Source of the DNA: G965207345 sp965207345
GTDB lineage: Bacteria; Pseudomonadota; Gammaproteobacteria; PS1; Pseudothioglobaceae
Assembly (NCBI GenBank): GCA_965207345.1
Contig: OZ242280.1
Location: forward strand, 1,422,648 to 1,486,647
Direction of reading: 5' to 3'
DNA length: 64,000 bases
Shown here: in pieces, positions 48,818 through 58,438 of the stretch
Numbering within the stretch: the stretch's first letter is position 1
Layout: each line of letters opens with the position of its first letter
The notes under the pieces: model-generated
What the model was told of the DNA's origin: nothing
The model's database searches: none
What the model saw: only the letters and a program-made list of their open reading frames with translations
Program-made: the position numbers and the translations under genes

Positions 48818-48921
48818 TTACCCAAAATAGTAGAAAATTCATTAGCATCTTTTAGAATTTGTCACAGAATAAAGTGACATTTACTTTATCCATAATAGTA
48901 GAAATTTGTGAGGTCTTTTAG
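48818..48921 (+). repeat. Imperfect direct repeat upstream of the pentapeptide genes
   Basis: Two copies of about 36 bp (48818-48855 and 48886-48921) share AATAGTAGAAA and TCTTTTAG cores with matching spacing. A short hairpin GTCAC-GTGAC lies between them. The remainder of 48655-49064 is AT-rich and shows no gene. Confidence 0.5.
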
Positions 48922-49064
48922 GAAAATATAATGCACATAGTTACTAATAAAGAATATTTGATGTGCATTAAAATAGTCAATAAAAAATAATTAAATGTTT
49001 ATTAAGTGGCAATTAAAAACATTTTAAAATTGAAATTTGTAAATCAAACTGTGGCTTACAAATA

Positions 49065-50225
49065 ATGCAACAAATTTTTAAATTAAAACAATACTTTAAA
49101 AATCTCTGGGAGAAAACGAAAAAATATTGCTCTTCTTATAGGCATGTATGTGTTTTTTCATTTGCTATAGTCTTATTGATACTAGCTTTTTTTTATGTTG
49201 ATATAGAAAGAATAACATTTGTTAATTTTTTTAGTGGAGTGATTGCAGTTATTGGTTTAGTACTATTTTTTATGCGTGTTGATATACAAATTAAGCAACG
49301 AGTAGATGAAAGATTTACCACTGCGGTTAATTTACTAGGAAGTAGTGAAACCTCAGCTAGGACTGAGGCTATTTATTCACTTTTTCACCTAGCTTTAGAT
49401 GAAAAGAAATACCGCAAGGAAATTGCCCAGATCCTTTGTTCACATATTCGTTCAAAAACTGAAGAAAAAGATTATCAAAAAAAGCATAAAAATAGACCAT
49501 CCAATGAGATTCAAACTACCATTAATTTATTATTTAAAAAAGATGGTTTATATCATAAATTTAATAAAGAATTAGAACCAGCTGATTTAAGGCATGCTTT
49601 TCTAGCAGGGGCAAATTTTTCGTATGCTCATTGTCAAGGGGCAGATTTTATGGGTGCAAAGTGTCAAGGGGCATGGTTTTTGGAAGCTCAATGTCAAGGA
49701 GCAAGGTTTTTGAGTGCTCAATGTCAATGGGCATGGTTTTTGGAAGCTCAATGTCAAGGGGCATATTTTTGTGATGCTCAATGTCAAGGAGCATATTTTT
49801 GGAATACTCAATGTCAAGGGGTAAATTTTGAGAATGCAGAGTGTCAAGGGGCAAATTTTTTTAACACTCAATGTCAAGGGGCAGGGTTTTTGGATACTCA
49901 ATGTCAAGGGGCGTATAGTACTAGGGAAAATTTAATACTTGAGAAGCGTATTGGTGAAAATACTGAGTTAGATAATGTAATATTTGCCGGTGCATTAAAC
50001 CACAAAATAATTCAAAGTATAGAATCTGCTAGAGCCTATTTCAGTAATCATTGGTATCAAAGAATGCAAAAGATTATAAAAGAGAATGAAGGTGAAAAAA
50101 CTAGCCATAAACTACCTAAGGGAATTATTACTGGTAAGTTAGAGGATAGTGAAGAAATGCAAGCAATTATTGCTAAAGACTGGGAGAAGCTTGAAAGAAT
50201 TCAAGCAGAGAAGAGAAAGAAATAA
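49065..50225 (+). CDS. Membrane-anchored pentapeptide-repeat protein
   Basis: A 386-residue protein. Two hydrophobic segments (about 30-47 and 55-75) precede a conserved block, RVDERFTTAVNLLGSSETSARTEAIYSLFHLALD, found in other membrane-linked pentapeptide proteins. From about residue 170 to 285 run tandem decapeptides of the form CQGAxFxxAQ, i.e. paired pentapeptide repeats (A-(D/N/Y)-F-x-x) predicted to fold as a quadrilateral beta helix. Almost every second repeat begins with Cys, which is unusual. The C-terminal 100 residues are charged helix. Function unknown; the exact 30-bp DNA periodicity allows copy-number change. Confidence 0.75.
   Translation: MQQIFKLKQYFKNLWEKTKKYCSSYRHVCVFSFAIVLLILAFFYVDIERITFVNFFSGVIAVIGLVLFFMRVDIQIKQRVDERFTTAVNLLGSSETSARTEAIYSLFHLALDEKKYRKEIAQILCSHIRSKTEEKDYQKKHKNRPSNEIQTTINLLFKKDGLYHKFNKELEPADLRHAFLAGANFSYAHCQGADFMGAKCQGAWFLEAQCQGARFLSAQCQWAWFLEAQCQGAYFCDAQCQGAYFWNTQCQGVNFENAECQGANFFNTQCQGAGFLDTQCQGAYSTRENLILEKRIGENTELDNVIFAGALNHKIIQSIESARAYFSNHWYQRMQKIIKENEGEKTSHKLPKGIITGKLEDSEEMQAIIAKDWEKLERIQAEKRKK
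49626..49915 (+). repeat. Tandem 30-bp repeats encoding CQGAxFxxAQ
   Basis: About ten 30-bp units with the core TGTCAAGGGGCA and a T-rich segment (ATTTTT or GGTTTTT) lie head to tail within the pentapeptide gene. The repeats are continuous and code in frame, with no spacers, so this is not a CRISPR array. Confidence 0.85.
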
Positions 50226-50396
50226 TAGAGCACTTTTTACGTCAAATTTAAGTATGCAGGTGCAATACACACAGTTACTAATAAAGAATATTTGATGTGC
50301 ATTAAAATAGTCAATAAAAAATAATTAAATGTTTATTAAGTGGCAATTAAAAATGTTTTAAAATTGAAATTTGTAACAAACTGTGGCTTACAAATA

Positions 50397-51607
50397 ATGC
50401 AACAAATTTTTAAACAATACTTTAAAAAACACCGGTTAATATATCGTGCTGTGGTTATTATTGTTGTGTTTATTATTGTTGTTTTTGTTGTTTTGTCGTT
50501 ATTAGATAGTTATATAGATAATTTTTCTTTTAATAAAAGTGAAGTAACTTTAGTCAATGTTGTTAGTGGAGTGATTGCAGTTATTGGTTTAGTATTATTT
50601 TTTAGGCGTGTTAAACACCAAGAAAAACAAGTTGATATACAAAATAAACAGCTTAATCAACAGCAAAAACAAGTTAATTTACAAATTGAGCAACGAGTAG
50701 ATGAAAGATTTACCACTGCGGTTAATTTACTAGGAAGTAGTGAGACCTCAGCTAGGACTGGGGGGATTTATTCACTTTTTCATCTAGCTTTAGATGAAAA
50801 GAAGTATCGCAAAGAAATTGCCCAAATCCTTTGCTCACATATTCGTTCAAAAACCGAAGAAAAAGATTATCAAAAAACATACAAAAAGAAGCCATCCAAT
50901 GAAATTCAAACTACTATTAATTTATTATTTAAAACAAATGGTTTATATCATAAATTTAATAAAGAATTAGAACCAGCTAATTTAAGGCATGCTTTTCTAG
51001 CAGGGGCAGATTTTTCGGGTGCTCATTGTCAAGAGGCAAATTTTTGGGGTGCTCAAGTGTCAAGGAACAGAGTTTTTGGAAGTTCAATGTCAAGTGGCAG
51101 ATTTTTTGCGTGCTCAATGTCAAGGGGCAAATTTTTGGTATGCTCAATGTCAAGGGGCAGATTTTATGGGTGTAGAGTGTCAAGGGGCAAAGGCTCAATG
51201 CCAAGGGGCATATTTTTGCAGAGTGTCAAGGGGCAAATTTTTGGTATGCTCAATGTCAAGGGGCAGATTTTTCAAATACTCAATGTCAAGGGGCTTATAG
51301 TGAAAATTCAATAACTGCACTTGAGAAGCGCATTGGTAAAAATACTGAATTAGATAATGTAATATTTGCAGGTGCATTAGATAGAGAGTCTATTCAAAGT
51401 ATAGAATCTGCTAAAGCTTATTTAAATGATGACTGGTATCAAGAAATGCAAAAGATTATAAAAGAGAATGAAGGTAGGGAAACTAGCCATATACCACCTG
51501 AGGGAATTATTATTGGTAAGTTAGAGGATAGTGAAGAAATGCAAGCAATTATTGCTAGGGACTGGGAGAAGCTTGAAAGAATTCAAGCAGAGAAGAAAAA
51601 GAAATAA
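50397..51607 (+). pseudogene. Second, frame-broken pentapeptide-repeat gene
   Basis: A tandem copy of the previous gene starting at the homologous ATG (MQQIFKQYFK). Up to about 51050 it is intact, with the two membrane segments, a Gln/Lys-rich insert and the ERFTTAVNLLGSSETSAR block. An extra G (CAAGTGTCAA instead of CAATGTCAA, about 51056) then shifts the frame, and a small deletion around 51220 shifts it again; thereafter the third frame continues to the homologous C-terminus (ending at TAA 51605-51607). Read naively it gives a 305-residue protein with a scrambled tail. The two indels in the repeat suggest recombination or slippage damage. Confidence 0.75.
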
Positions 51608-51633
51608 TAGAGTATATTTTACTCTCAGTGCTA

Positions 51634-52041
51634 CTACTGGTTTGTATAAATAGTAAGCATTTGGCGTACTTTTGCTAGGTTTTGTCCACTAAGACTATCT
51701 GCAAAAATAATAAGATTTTCTCTTTTTTCTATGGGCAAAATAATACAAAACCCACTTTGAAAACTTGCCTTAGGTAGCACCTTGTTTTTTTGGTCTTTAT
51801 CCTGATAATAAAGTGTTAGCTGCTTTTCGTTAATGCGAAATGCTACAATGTCTTTTTTGTTTTTAAAACTTATAATATTTGGAAAAAACCTAAAGGCTAG
51901 ATAAAAAATTATTAGCCAGGTAAAAATTTTAAGGGCAATATGCCCGCCATATAGTGTGCTGATAATAAGGCTTAAGACATAAATACTAAGTGCTAAAACA
52001 AAATAAAGGCGTGATGGTTTTAGCGTAAATAATTCATTCAC
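51634..52041 (-). CDS. YgfX/CptA-like membrane protein
   Basis: A 135-residue protein with two membrane helices (about 13-32 and 36-53) and a cytoplasmic beta-rich domain ending in LIIFADSLSGQNLAKVRQML, which resembles the LWLAADSMDEAEWRDLRRIL end of E. coli YgfX. E. coli YgfX (CptA) was described as a toxin acting on FtsZ/MreB, paired with SdhE; no sdhE is adjacent here. Its start overlaps the proC stop by 4 bp, giving coupled translation. Confidence 0.6.
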   Translation of the reverse strand: MNELFTLKPSRLYFVLALSIYVLSLIISTLYGGHIALKIFTWLIIFYLAFRFFPNIISFKNKKDIVAFRINEKQLTLYYQDKDQKNKVLPKASFQSGFCIILPIEKRENLIIFADSLSGQNLAKVRQMLTIYTNQ

Positions 52042-52880
52042 TGTGCGTTTAGGGATTTTGCACGAGCACAGGCAGCATTTAGTGCATCGGTTAGCGTTTT
52101 GGCAAAATTCTTTGTTTTGAGTGCTTCCATGGCAGTAGCAGTTGTGCCATTTGGAGAGGTCACCTCTGCTCTTAAACTTTCACATTCGTATTGATTTTTT
52201 TCCATCTGATTTTGTGCCATAAGTATTGAGCCAAGTGCGGTTTGCACACTGAGTTTATAAGCACTTTTTTCATCTAAGCCAAGTGCAGTAGTAGCTTTTG
52301 TTATAATTTCTAAAACATAAAAAAAGTAGGCGGGCCCGCTACCAAATGCGGCAGTAATAACATCTAAGAGGGATTCTTTTTGAACCCAGATATAAATACC
52401 AATACTAGTTAATATTTCCTCAATTTGTTTTTTTTGTATTTCACTTACTAGAGCGTTTGCATAAGCACCTGTTGCACTTTTTCCAATGCATGCTGGTGTA
52501 TTAGGCATAAGGCGCACAATTGCAATTGTGTCATCGCCAAGAAGGTGATGTATGCTTTTAGTTTTTATACCTGCTGCAACTGAAACAATAAGTTTAGTTT
52601 TGCTGGTATTTTTTAGCTGAGGTTTTAGTTGCGTGCATACTGCGGGTATTTGATCCGGTTTTACGGCGAAAATGATAATATCACTGATGTGCAAAAGCTC
52701 AGTATTGTTCGCACATTTTCTAATATTTAAGTCTTTAGCACACGCATTTAATTTAGGATAGCTAATATCGCTTACGTAAATTTTCTCATTATCATAACCG
52801 CTCTTAATCAAACCGCGCATCAGCGCAAATGCTATATTGCCTGCGCCTATAAAACCAATATTTGCGCTATTTTTCATCAT
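52038..52880 (-). CDS. proC: Pyrroline-5-carboxylate reductase
   Basis: A 280-residue enzyme for the last step of proline synthesis. The dinucleotide-binding motif is IGFIGAGNIAFALMRGLI (about 8-25). IVRLMPNTPACIG, AFGSGPAYFFYVLE and the C-terminal EVTSPNGTTATAMEAL are ProC signatures. The length is slightly above the 269 of E. coli. The ygfX-like gene follows with a 4-bp overlap. Confidence 0.95.
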   Translation of the reverse strand: MMKNSANIGFIGAGNIAFALMRGLIKSGYDNEKIYVSDISYPKLNACAKDLNIRKCANNTELLHISDIIIFAVKPDQIPAVCTQLKPQLKNTSKTKLIVSVAAGIKTKSIHHLLGDDTIAIVRLMPNTPACIGKSATGAYANALVSEIQKKQIEEILTSIGIYIWVQKESLLDVITAAFGSGPAYFFYVLEIITKATTALGLDEKSAYKLSVQTALGSILMAQNQMEKNQYECESLRAEVTSPNGTTATAMEALKTKNFAKTLTDALNAACARAKSLNAQ

Positions 52881-53036
52881 ATATTATGCTAAGCATTACT
52901 CATAAAAACTCTTAGAGTTCACGCATCTTACCATAAATGACGCGCGCATAAAGCAGGGTAAATAATTAAAAAATATTGTGGCAAAAATCAGTATCTTTAA
53001 AGTAGTATTTTTTCTATTAAAGATTTTGATATTAAT

Positions 53037-53333
53037 TTAATCATAGCCAAGCGTTGAGCGATGAGCAGATGGAACTGTGCTAAGATGGATACCTGATTGA
53101 TAAGGTTTTGTTGTAATGTTTCCAGCAGCAGTTATTTCACCTAGTGGTGGCACACCATGAATTGGAATAACAAAATAAGTAGTATTTTTGGTGCTGGTTG
53201 TTACTTTAAATTCTTCTGCATTTTTAAATACTGAATCCTTGTCAACAAATAGCTTGGGATTTTCTCTGATTTCAGCGCGCATCTTTTTATCATAAAGTGC
53301 AACTTTTAGTTTTTCTGAAGCAGTAATGGTCAT
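53037..53333 (-). CDS. NHLP-like precursor peptide D1 with non-repetitive core
   Basis: A 98-residue member with a canonical leader: LYDKKMRAEIRENPKLFVDKD, FKVTTSTKNTTYFVIPI and EITAAG (66-71). Unlike its eight relatives the presumed 27-residue core (NITTKPYQSGIHLSTVPSAH and then RSTLGYD) has no tripeptide repeat and no Cys, but has a Pro, two Tyr and a basic segment. It has a strong AAGGAG ribosome-binding site and stands alone between proC and gph. It shows that the leader is conserved independently of the core. Confidence 0.72.
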   Translation of the reverse strand: MTITASEKLKVALYDKKMRAEIRENPKLFVDKDSVFKNAEEFKVTTSTKNTTYFVIPIHGVPPLGEITAAGNITTKPYQSGIHLSTVPSAHRSTLGYD

Positions 53334-53503
53334 AATTTTCTCCTTAATATTGTATAAAAACTTGGAAGCAATTGCTATTTTATAGAATCTTTTATGTAAA
53401 ATTTTAAATTTTCTTTATATTGTCTAAATTTTAGCTATGGACACATTTTTTCTACTTGCAATAAATTTTTTATTAAAATACGCTAAATTTTAAGTTAATA
53501 ATT

Positions 53504-54175
53504 ATGTATAAAATACAACCTGATTTAATTCTAATTGACCTAGATGGCACGCTTGTTGATAGTGTGCCTGACCTTAGTTTTTGTATAGATGAGATGATGG
53601 TGATACTTGGATATGAAACTTGTGGTGTTGAAAAAGTAAGATGCTGGGTTGGTAATGGCGTTGCAAAATTGGTTAAACGTGCACTTTCTCACAATTTAGA
53701 AGGCAGAGTTGATAAAATGCTTTATGATAAGGCTTATGATGTTTTCCTAGAATTATATGCACGTAATATCTCAAAGCGTTCTAGGCTTTATGAAGGCGTT
53801 AAAGAGGGTTTAGTGTTTCTAAAAAGTAGGAAATATAAGCTCGGCTGTATTACTAATAAAGCAATGAAATTTACCCATCCGCTCCTTAAAAATTTGGGTA
53901 TTTTTGACAGCTTTGAATTGATTGTAAGTGGGGACACTTTAGCAAAACAAAAACCGCACCCTGCTCCGCTTCTTTATGCGGCAGAATATTTTTCCTGTAA
54001 ACCAAATAAATGTTTAATGTTAGGTGATTCCATGAGTGATGTGCGTGCTGCCCGTGCTGCTTTATTTCATATTATTTGTGTTTCTTATGGCTATAATCAT
54101 GGCGAGGATATTCGTAGTTTTAAGCCCGATAGCGTGATTGATTCGTTTCTAGATTTAAAGCATTATTTAGGCTAA
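53504..54175 (+). CDS. gph: Phosphoglycolate phosphatase
   Basis: A 223-residue HAD hydrolase: nucleophile motif LIDLDGTLVDSVPDL (about 9-23), a small cap domain, GCITNKAMKFTHPLL (motif II Thr), the K of motif III in KQKPHPAP, and MLGDSMSDVRAARAA (motif IV). Gph removes phosphate from 2-phosphoglycolate; other HADs of this subfamily have similar motifs, so substrate is probable rather than certain. It is divergent from precursor D1. Confidence 0.88.
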   Translation: MYKIQPDLILIDLDGTLVDSVPDLSFCIDEMMVILGYETCGVEKVRCWVGNGVAKLVKRALSHNLEGRVDKMLYDKAYDVFLELYARNISKRSRLYEGVKEGLVFLKSRKYKLGCITNKAMKFTHPLLKNLGIFDSFELIVSGDTLAKQKPHPAPLLYAAEYFSCKPNKCLMLGDSMSDVRAARAALFHIICVSYGYNHGEDIRSFKPDSVIDSFLDLKHYLG

Positions 54176-54208
54176 CTTTAGCAAAATAACAGTGCAGTAA
54201 ATACTTTA

Positions 54209-56773
54209 TCATTTTATATTAAAGTGTAGTATATCTTCAGCTAGCACTACTTCTACAGTGGTATTTTTTGCAAACTTACCTGAAAGAATTTTTTCTGCTA
54301 GCGGATTTTCTAATTTTTGCTGCAATACTCTTCTAAGTGGTCTAGCACCATAGACTTCGTCATAACCAAGTTTAACTAAATAATCAAGTGTCTCATCTTG
54401 AATATGAAGATGAAGATTTAAGCGATTAAGCCGCGCCTGCAAATTCTTGATTTGTAAGGCTGCAATTTGTTTAATTTGCATTTTATTAAGCACATCAAAA
54501 GCAATTATTTCATCAATACGATTGATAAATTCAGGTTTAAAATAATTTCGTACAATTTCCATCAATTCTATGTTAATATTTTTACCAACATTTTCTGAAA
54601 TAAGCTTAGATCCTAAATTAGAAGTCATAATAATGATAGTATTTTTAAAATCTACGACACGCCCATGGTTATCGCTTAATCTACCATCATCCAAAACTTG
54701 CAATAAGATATTAAATACATCGCTGTGGGCTTTTTCTATTTCATCTAGCAAAACAATAGCATAGGGTTTGCGACGCACCGCTTCACTAAGCACACCGCCT
54801 TGTTCATAACCAATATAACCCGGAGGTGCACCAATGAGTTTTGCTACTGAATGTTTTTCCATAAACTCACTCATATCAATACGCACAATGGCATCTCTAG
54901 TATTAAACAAAAAATTGGCGAGTGCTTTGCTCAGCTCAGTTTTCCCAACCCCTGTAGGACCTAAAAATAAAAACGAACCATCGGGACGATTTGCATCTGC
55001 TAAACCTGCACGTGCACGACGAATAGCATTAGCAATGGTAGTTACTGCTAAGTCTTGTCCAATGAGGGTTTTATGGAGAATACTTTCCATATTAAGTAAT
55101 TTATTTTTTTCACCAGAGCGCATTTTAGCAACAGGAATATTAGTAGCACGTGCAACAATTTTACTAATATCCTCTTCGGTTACTTTGTTGCGTAGCAAGG
55201 TTGTTTTTTTACCCTCTTGCGTTTCATAGGCACGAATTTTTTTCTCAATATCAGGAATAATGCCGTATTGAATTTCAGACATTTTTGCAAGATTATTTTC
55301 TCTTTTTGCGCTATCAAAATCCATTTTGGCTTTTTCCAATTTCTCTTTTAAATCTTGTGCAGATTTGAGCTGTGTTTTTTCTAAACGCCAAATTTCATCT
55401 AAATGTGTATATTCTTTTTCAAGTTTGCTAATGTTTAATTTTAATTCTCTTAAACGTTCCTTTGAAGCCGCATCTTGTTCTTTCTTAAGGGCAACACTTT
55501 CAATTTTCAGTTGCACTAATTTACGGTCAAGCACATCCATTGCTTCAGGTTTTGAATCAATCTCCATCCTAATCTGAGATGCTGCTTCATCAATTAAATC
55601 AATAGCTTTATCGGGCAATTTTCTGTCGGTAATATAGCGTTTAGACAATTCGCTTGCCATGATAATAGCAGCATCGGTAATGGCAACGCCGTGGTGAATT
55701 TCATAACGTTCTTTTAAACCGCGCAAAATTGCAACCGTATCTTCTAATGTTGGCTCATCAACCATTACTTTTTGAAAACGGCGCTCTAAGGCAGAATCTT
55801 TTTCAATATATTTGCGGTATTCATCCAGTGTGGTAGCACCCATACAATGTAAATCACCACGTGCAAGTGCTGGTTTTAGCATATTGCCTGCATCCATTGC
55901 ACCTTCTGCTTTACCTGTGCCAACCAATGTATGAATTTCATCAATAAATAAAATAATATTACCGCCTTCTTTTGCCAGTTCTTTTAGCACTGATTTTAGT
56001 CGCTCTTCAAATTCTCCACGATATTTTGCACCTGCAAGCAGTGCTGCCATATCAAGTGCTAATACGCGCCTATTTTTTAAAGTAATGGGCACTTCAGCGT
56101 TGATAATACGTATTGCTAAACCTTCAGCAATAGCAGTCTTACCAACGCCAGGCTCACCGATAAGGACGGGGTTGTTTTTAGTGCGCCTTTGTAAAATTTG
56201 AATAACGCGCCTAATTTCATTATCTCTACCAATAACCGGATCTAGTTTAGATTTTTTTGCCTGTTCTGTCAGGTCTAGTGTGTATTTATTAAGAGCTTGT
56301 CTAGCTGTTTCAGCGTTTTCATCATCAATTATTGCCCCTGCTCTTAGTGTATCAATTGCTGTGCTAAATGCTTTTTTCTCCACACCATTTGTTTTTAAGA
56401 TGCGCGCAGTAGCATCATCTGAATCTATAAGCACAAGTAGAAAAACCTCGGTTGAGATAAACCTATCTTTTTTTTGCTGTGCTAATTTATCTGATTGATT
56501 AAAAAGACGCGCTAAATTTTGCGAAACACTCACCTCACCTGTGGGGGTGTTTATTTTAGCAAGACTCATCAACCCTTTTTGAATGTCAGCCAAAATAGAT
56601 GCCAGCATACCACCTGATTCTTTAATCAAATAAGCACTGCTACTATCTTTTTCCGCTAGCAATGCTTTTAATAAGTGTAGTGCTTCAATGGTGTTATTAT
56701 CCAAGCCAACGGCGATAGATTGGGCTTCTGAGAGTGCATTTTGAAACTGTGTTGTAAATTTATTTATTTGCAT
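54209..56773 (-). CDS. clpB: ATP-dependent disaggregase ClpB
   Basis: An 854-residue Hsp100 protein with two AAA+ modules. The N-terminal Clp_N repeats occupy 1-145, the first Walker A is GEPGVGKTAIAEGLA (about 205-219), a long coiled-coil middle domain (about 405-525) distinguishes ClpB from ClpA, and the second Walker A is LGPTGVGKTELSKALA (about 602-617). It rescues aggregated proteins with DnaK. Length and motifs are normal. A heat-shock-type promoter may lie upstream. Confidence 0.97.
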   Translation of the reverse strand: MQINKFTTQFQNALSEAQSIAVGLDNNTIEALHLLKALLAEKDSSSAYLIKESGGMLASILADIQKGLMSLAKINTPTGEVSVSQNLARLFNQSDKLAQQKKDRFISTEVFLLVLIDSDDATARILKTNGVEKKAFSTAIDTLRAGAIIDDENAETARQALNKYTLDLTEQAKKSKLDPVIGRDNEIRRVIQILQRRTKNNPVLIGEPGVGKTAIAEGLAIRIINAEVPITLKNRRVLALDMAALLAGAKYRGEFEERLKSVLKELAKEGGNIILFIDEIHTLVGTGKAEGAMDAGNMLKPALARGDLHCMGATTLDEYRKYIEKDSALERRFQKVMVDEPTLEDTVAILRGLKERYEIHHGVAITDAAIIMASELSKRYITDRKLPDKAIDLIDEAASQIRMEIDSKPEAMDVLDRKLVQLKIESVALKKEQDAASKERLRELKLNISKLEKEYTHLDEIWRLEKTQLKSAQDLKEKLEKAKMDFDSAKRENNLAKMSEIQYGIIPDIEKKIRAYETQEGKKTTLLRNKVTEEDISKIVARATNIPVAKMRSGEKNKLLNMESILHKTLIGQDLAVTTIANAIRRARAGLADANRPDGSFLFLGPTGVGKTELSKALANFLFNTRDAIVRIDMSEFMEKHSVAKLIGAPPGYIGYEQGGVLSEAVRRKPYAIVLLDEIEKAHSDVFNILLQVLDDGRLSDNHGRVVDFKNTIIIMTSNLGSKLISENVGKNINIELMEIVRNYFKPEFINRIDEIIAFDVLNKMQIKQIAALQIKNLQARLNRLNLHLHIQDETLDYLVKLGYDEVYGARPLRRVLQQKLENPLAEKILSGKFAKNTTVEVVLAEDILHFNIK

Positions 56774-56807
56774 TTTATTTTTTATTCAGTAAATATAATT
56801 GCCTTAT

Positions 56808-56836
56808 CTATGTGGTGTGTATTTACCATTTTTCAA
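56808..56836 (-). promoter_or_regulatory. Possible sigma-32-type promoter for clpB
   Basis: On the minus strand TTGAAA (56836-56831) and CCACATAG (56815-56808) are spaced by 15 bp. They approximate the RpoH consensus TTGAAA and CCCCATNT. The location about 35 bp upstream of the clpB ATG is apt. Two bases in the -10 differ. Confidence 0.4.
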
Positions 56837-57218
56837 TATATTATGTTAAATTTTATTGAGAGGAGAGAATGTATTCTCAAGCAAAATATTTAATATGAGG
56901 TGAGACTATATTATTTTTAATATATTACCCCATTTGGATAACTGAGCAATATTAAAAGATTGAATATTATTGGTTGTGTTCGGTCTAATATTGTTATTAG
57001 ACACAAAGAAGATGAATACTATAATTATAGTGATATTACAATTATTACCGTAGTTGCTCTCTTTTGACTTATTACTAATTTTTGACTTTAAAATCTAGCC
57101 GATGTGCGAGCAATACTCTGGAGTGATTTGTTAGGTGCTTTTAATATCATAAACAATTATTTTAATAAAACTAATTAAAAAAGGTAGCATCCCCTTTGTT
57201 TGATTATTATGCAATTTT
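56837..57218. other. Non-coding stretch with a degraded attC-like site
   Basis: About 380 bp between clpB and the cassette array without a supported gene. It holds the degenerate attC-like site at 57089-57136 and otherwise AT-rich sequence with short inverted repeats. It is probably the decayed end of the cassette array. Confidence 0.45.
57089..57136 (-). other. Degraded attC-like recombination site (third)
   Basis: On the minus strand ACCTAAC (57136-57130) begins a site and is followed by CACTCCAGAG, the same L'' region as in the other two sites (CACTCCAGCG). A matching GTTRRRY box on the far side is not seen, so it is partial. Confidence 0.4.
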
Positions 57219-58421
57219 TCAGCGCACTGCTTCCTGAACTGCTAAGATAATTTTATCAATATCTGCTAACGGATTTGCTGCAACTGATCTAACCCATTTC
57301 TTACCATCAAGAACACAATTAGAAAACATGCCTTCAGGCAAACGCTGATAAAACGCCTCAAAGTCCATAGTGAGAGGGCGGAATACTGTTACGCCTGTTT
57401 TTGGCATGGCCCAAAGGGAGATATTGTCTTCTTTACTTAGTGCAGTTGCAAGTATGTTAGCCATTGACATCGCGTGATCAATACGATGAGCAATACCCTC
57501 TTTTCCCCATGCGATCAAGGTGGCTAGTAACGGTATTGCAGATGCACCGCGCGAACCTTGAACTCCAATATTTGGGGTGGCTAAATAACCTCCAGCAAAA
57601 CTTATCGCTGAGTTTGCAAGGTCTGGGTCTCGCAATATAATCAATGCAGAATCTTTGGGTTGAAAAAACCATTTATGAGCAGAAACAGCGATAGAATCTG
57701 CTTTATCAATATCATCAAGTAGGTGAGTATGAGTTGAGCTTAGGCGCAACGGGCCTGCCCAAGCAGCATCAACATGAGTCCATTTTGCCTGACCTGCCAG
57801 TGTGAGTTCGTCAATTACACCTGTGGCGGTTGTTCCTGCTGTCAAAACCAAACACGCATTTGCTACGCTGCCTATTTTATCTGGGTCAATTTGACCTCTG
57901 GAGTTTGTGGCAATCTGCTTATAAGGCAAGCCAAGTATTCTTGCTGCTTTCTCAATACTGATATGTGCCGCTTTTGAAGCAACAATTTTTTCTATGCCTT
58001 TTGCATCCCTTGCGGCCCACAGCGCTGTAAGATTTGCGATTGTTGACCCAGAGCACATATGACCACCATTCATACCATAAAAAGGAGTGAGCCAATCTAT
58101 AACTTTTTTTTCAGCCCCGATAGCAAATGGTGCTATTGCTGGGTGCAGTAAATTTTGATTGAGCCTAGCATTCCAAAGCGTTGTTGCCCATGTAATCCAA
58201 GGGGTTGGAGGATCCATATGTGCTAATGCTTTAGGGTTATCAAGACGAGCAGCACGACCAAGCACATAAGGAGCAAGCAAATTCAGCGTCTCAAGTTCCC
58301 CTATACCAATATTTGGAAACCCATTTGGTAAATTTTCTTCTACCTTAGGCGTTTGGCGAAGTAAATCAATCGCATGTTCAAGACCTACATCTGGAAGAAA
58401 ACTTTTATTTTTGTTAGTCAT
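57219..58421 (-). CDS. PLP-dependent group II amino acid decarboxylase
   Basis: A 400-residue fold-type I decarboxylase: AHMDPPTPW (about 66-74), NGGHMCSGSTIANLTALWAARDA (PLP phosphate loop), the HVDAAWAGPLRLS segment with the conserved Asp, and the lysine loop ISAHKWFFQPKD-like sequence (here VSAHKWFFQPKD, about 239-250). Relatives decarboxylate aromatic amino acids, glutamate, diaminobutyrate or tyrosine; the substrate is not deducible. It sits in the minus-strand cassette array, between attC-like sites, with only 17 bp from the upstream site to its ATG. Its GC content is higher than that of neighbouring genes. It was probably acquired as a cassette. Confidence 0.82.
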   Translation of the reverse strand: MTNKNKSFLPDVGLEHAIDLLRQTPKVEENLPNGFPNIGIGELETLNLLAPYVLGRAARLDNPKALAHMDPPTPWITWATTLWNARLNQNLLHPAIAPFAIGAEKKVIDWLTPFYGMNGGHMCSGSTIANLTALWAARDAKGIEKIVASKAAHISIEKAARILGLPYKQIATNSRGQIDPDKIGSVANACLVLTAGTTATGVIDELTLAGQAKWTHVDAAWAGPLRLSSTHTHLLDDIDKADSIAVSAHKWFFQPKDSALIILRDPDLANSAISFAGGYLATPNIGVQGSRGASAIPLLATLIAWGKEGIAHRIDHAMSMANILATALSKEDNISLWAMPKTGVTVFRPLTMDFEAFYQRLPEGMFSNCVLDGKKWVRSVAANPLADIDKIILAVQEAVR

Positions 58422-58438
58422 AGTATGTTTCTTAGTGC

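Larger units (their letters stand above)
48933..50400 (+). repeat. Duplicated flanks of the pentapeptide genes (upstream regions)
   Basis: The 120 or so bp before the first pentapeptide gene (from about 48933 to 49064) recur almost unchanged before the second (about 50268-50396), including TTACTAATAAAGAATATTTG. This shows that a unit of about 1.3 kb with gene and upstream region was tandemly duplicated. Confidence 0.75.

Noticed and set aside
49602..49907. Minus-strand ORFs with repetitive PLTLS or PLDIE motifs (also at 50977-51377)
   Set aside because: Other-frame translations of the 30-bp repeats of the pentapeptide genes; the periodicity comes from the plus-strand coding repeat.
49626..49915. 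Possible CRISPR array from regularly spaced 30-bp units
   Set aside because: The units are contiguous with no unique spacers, code in frame for pentapeptide repeats, and no cas gene is near.
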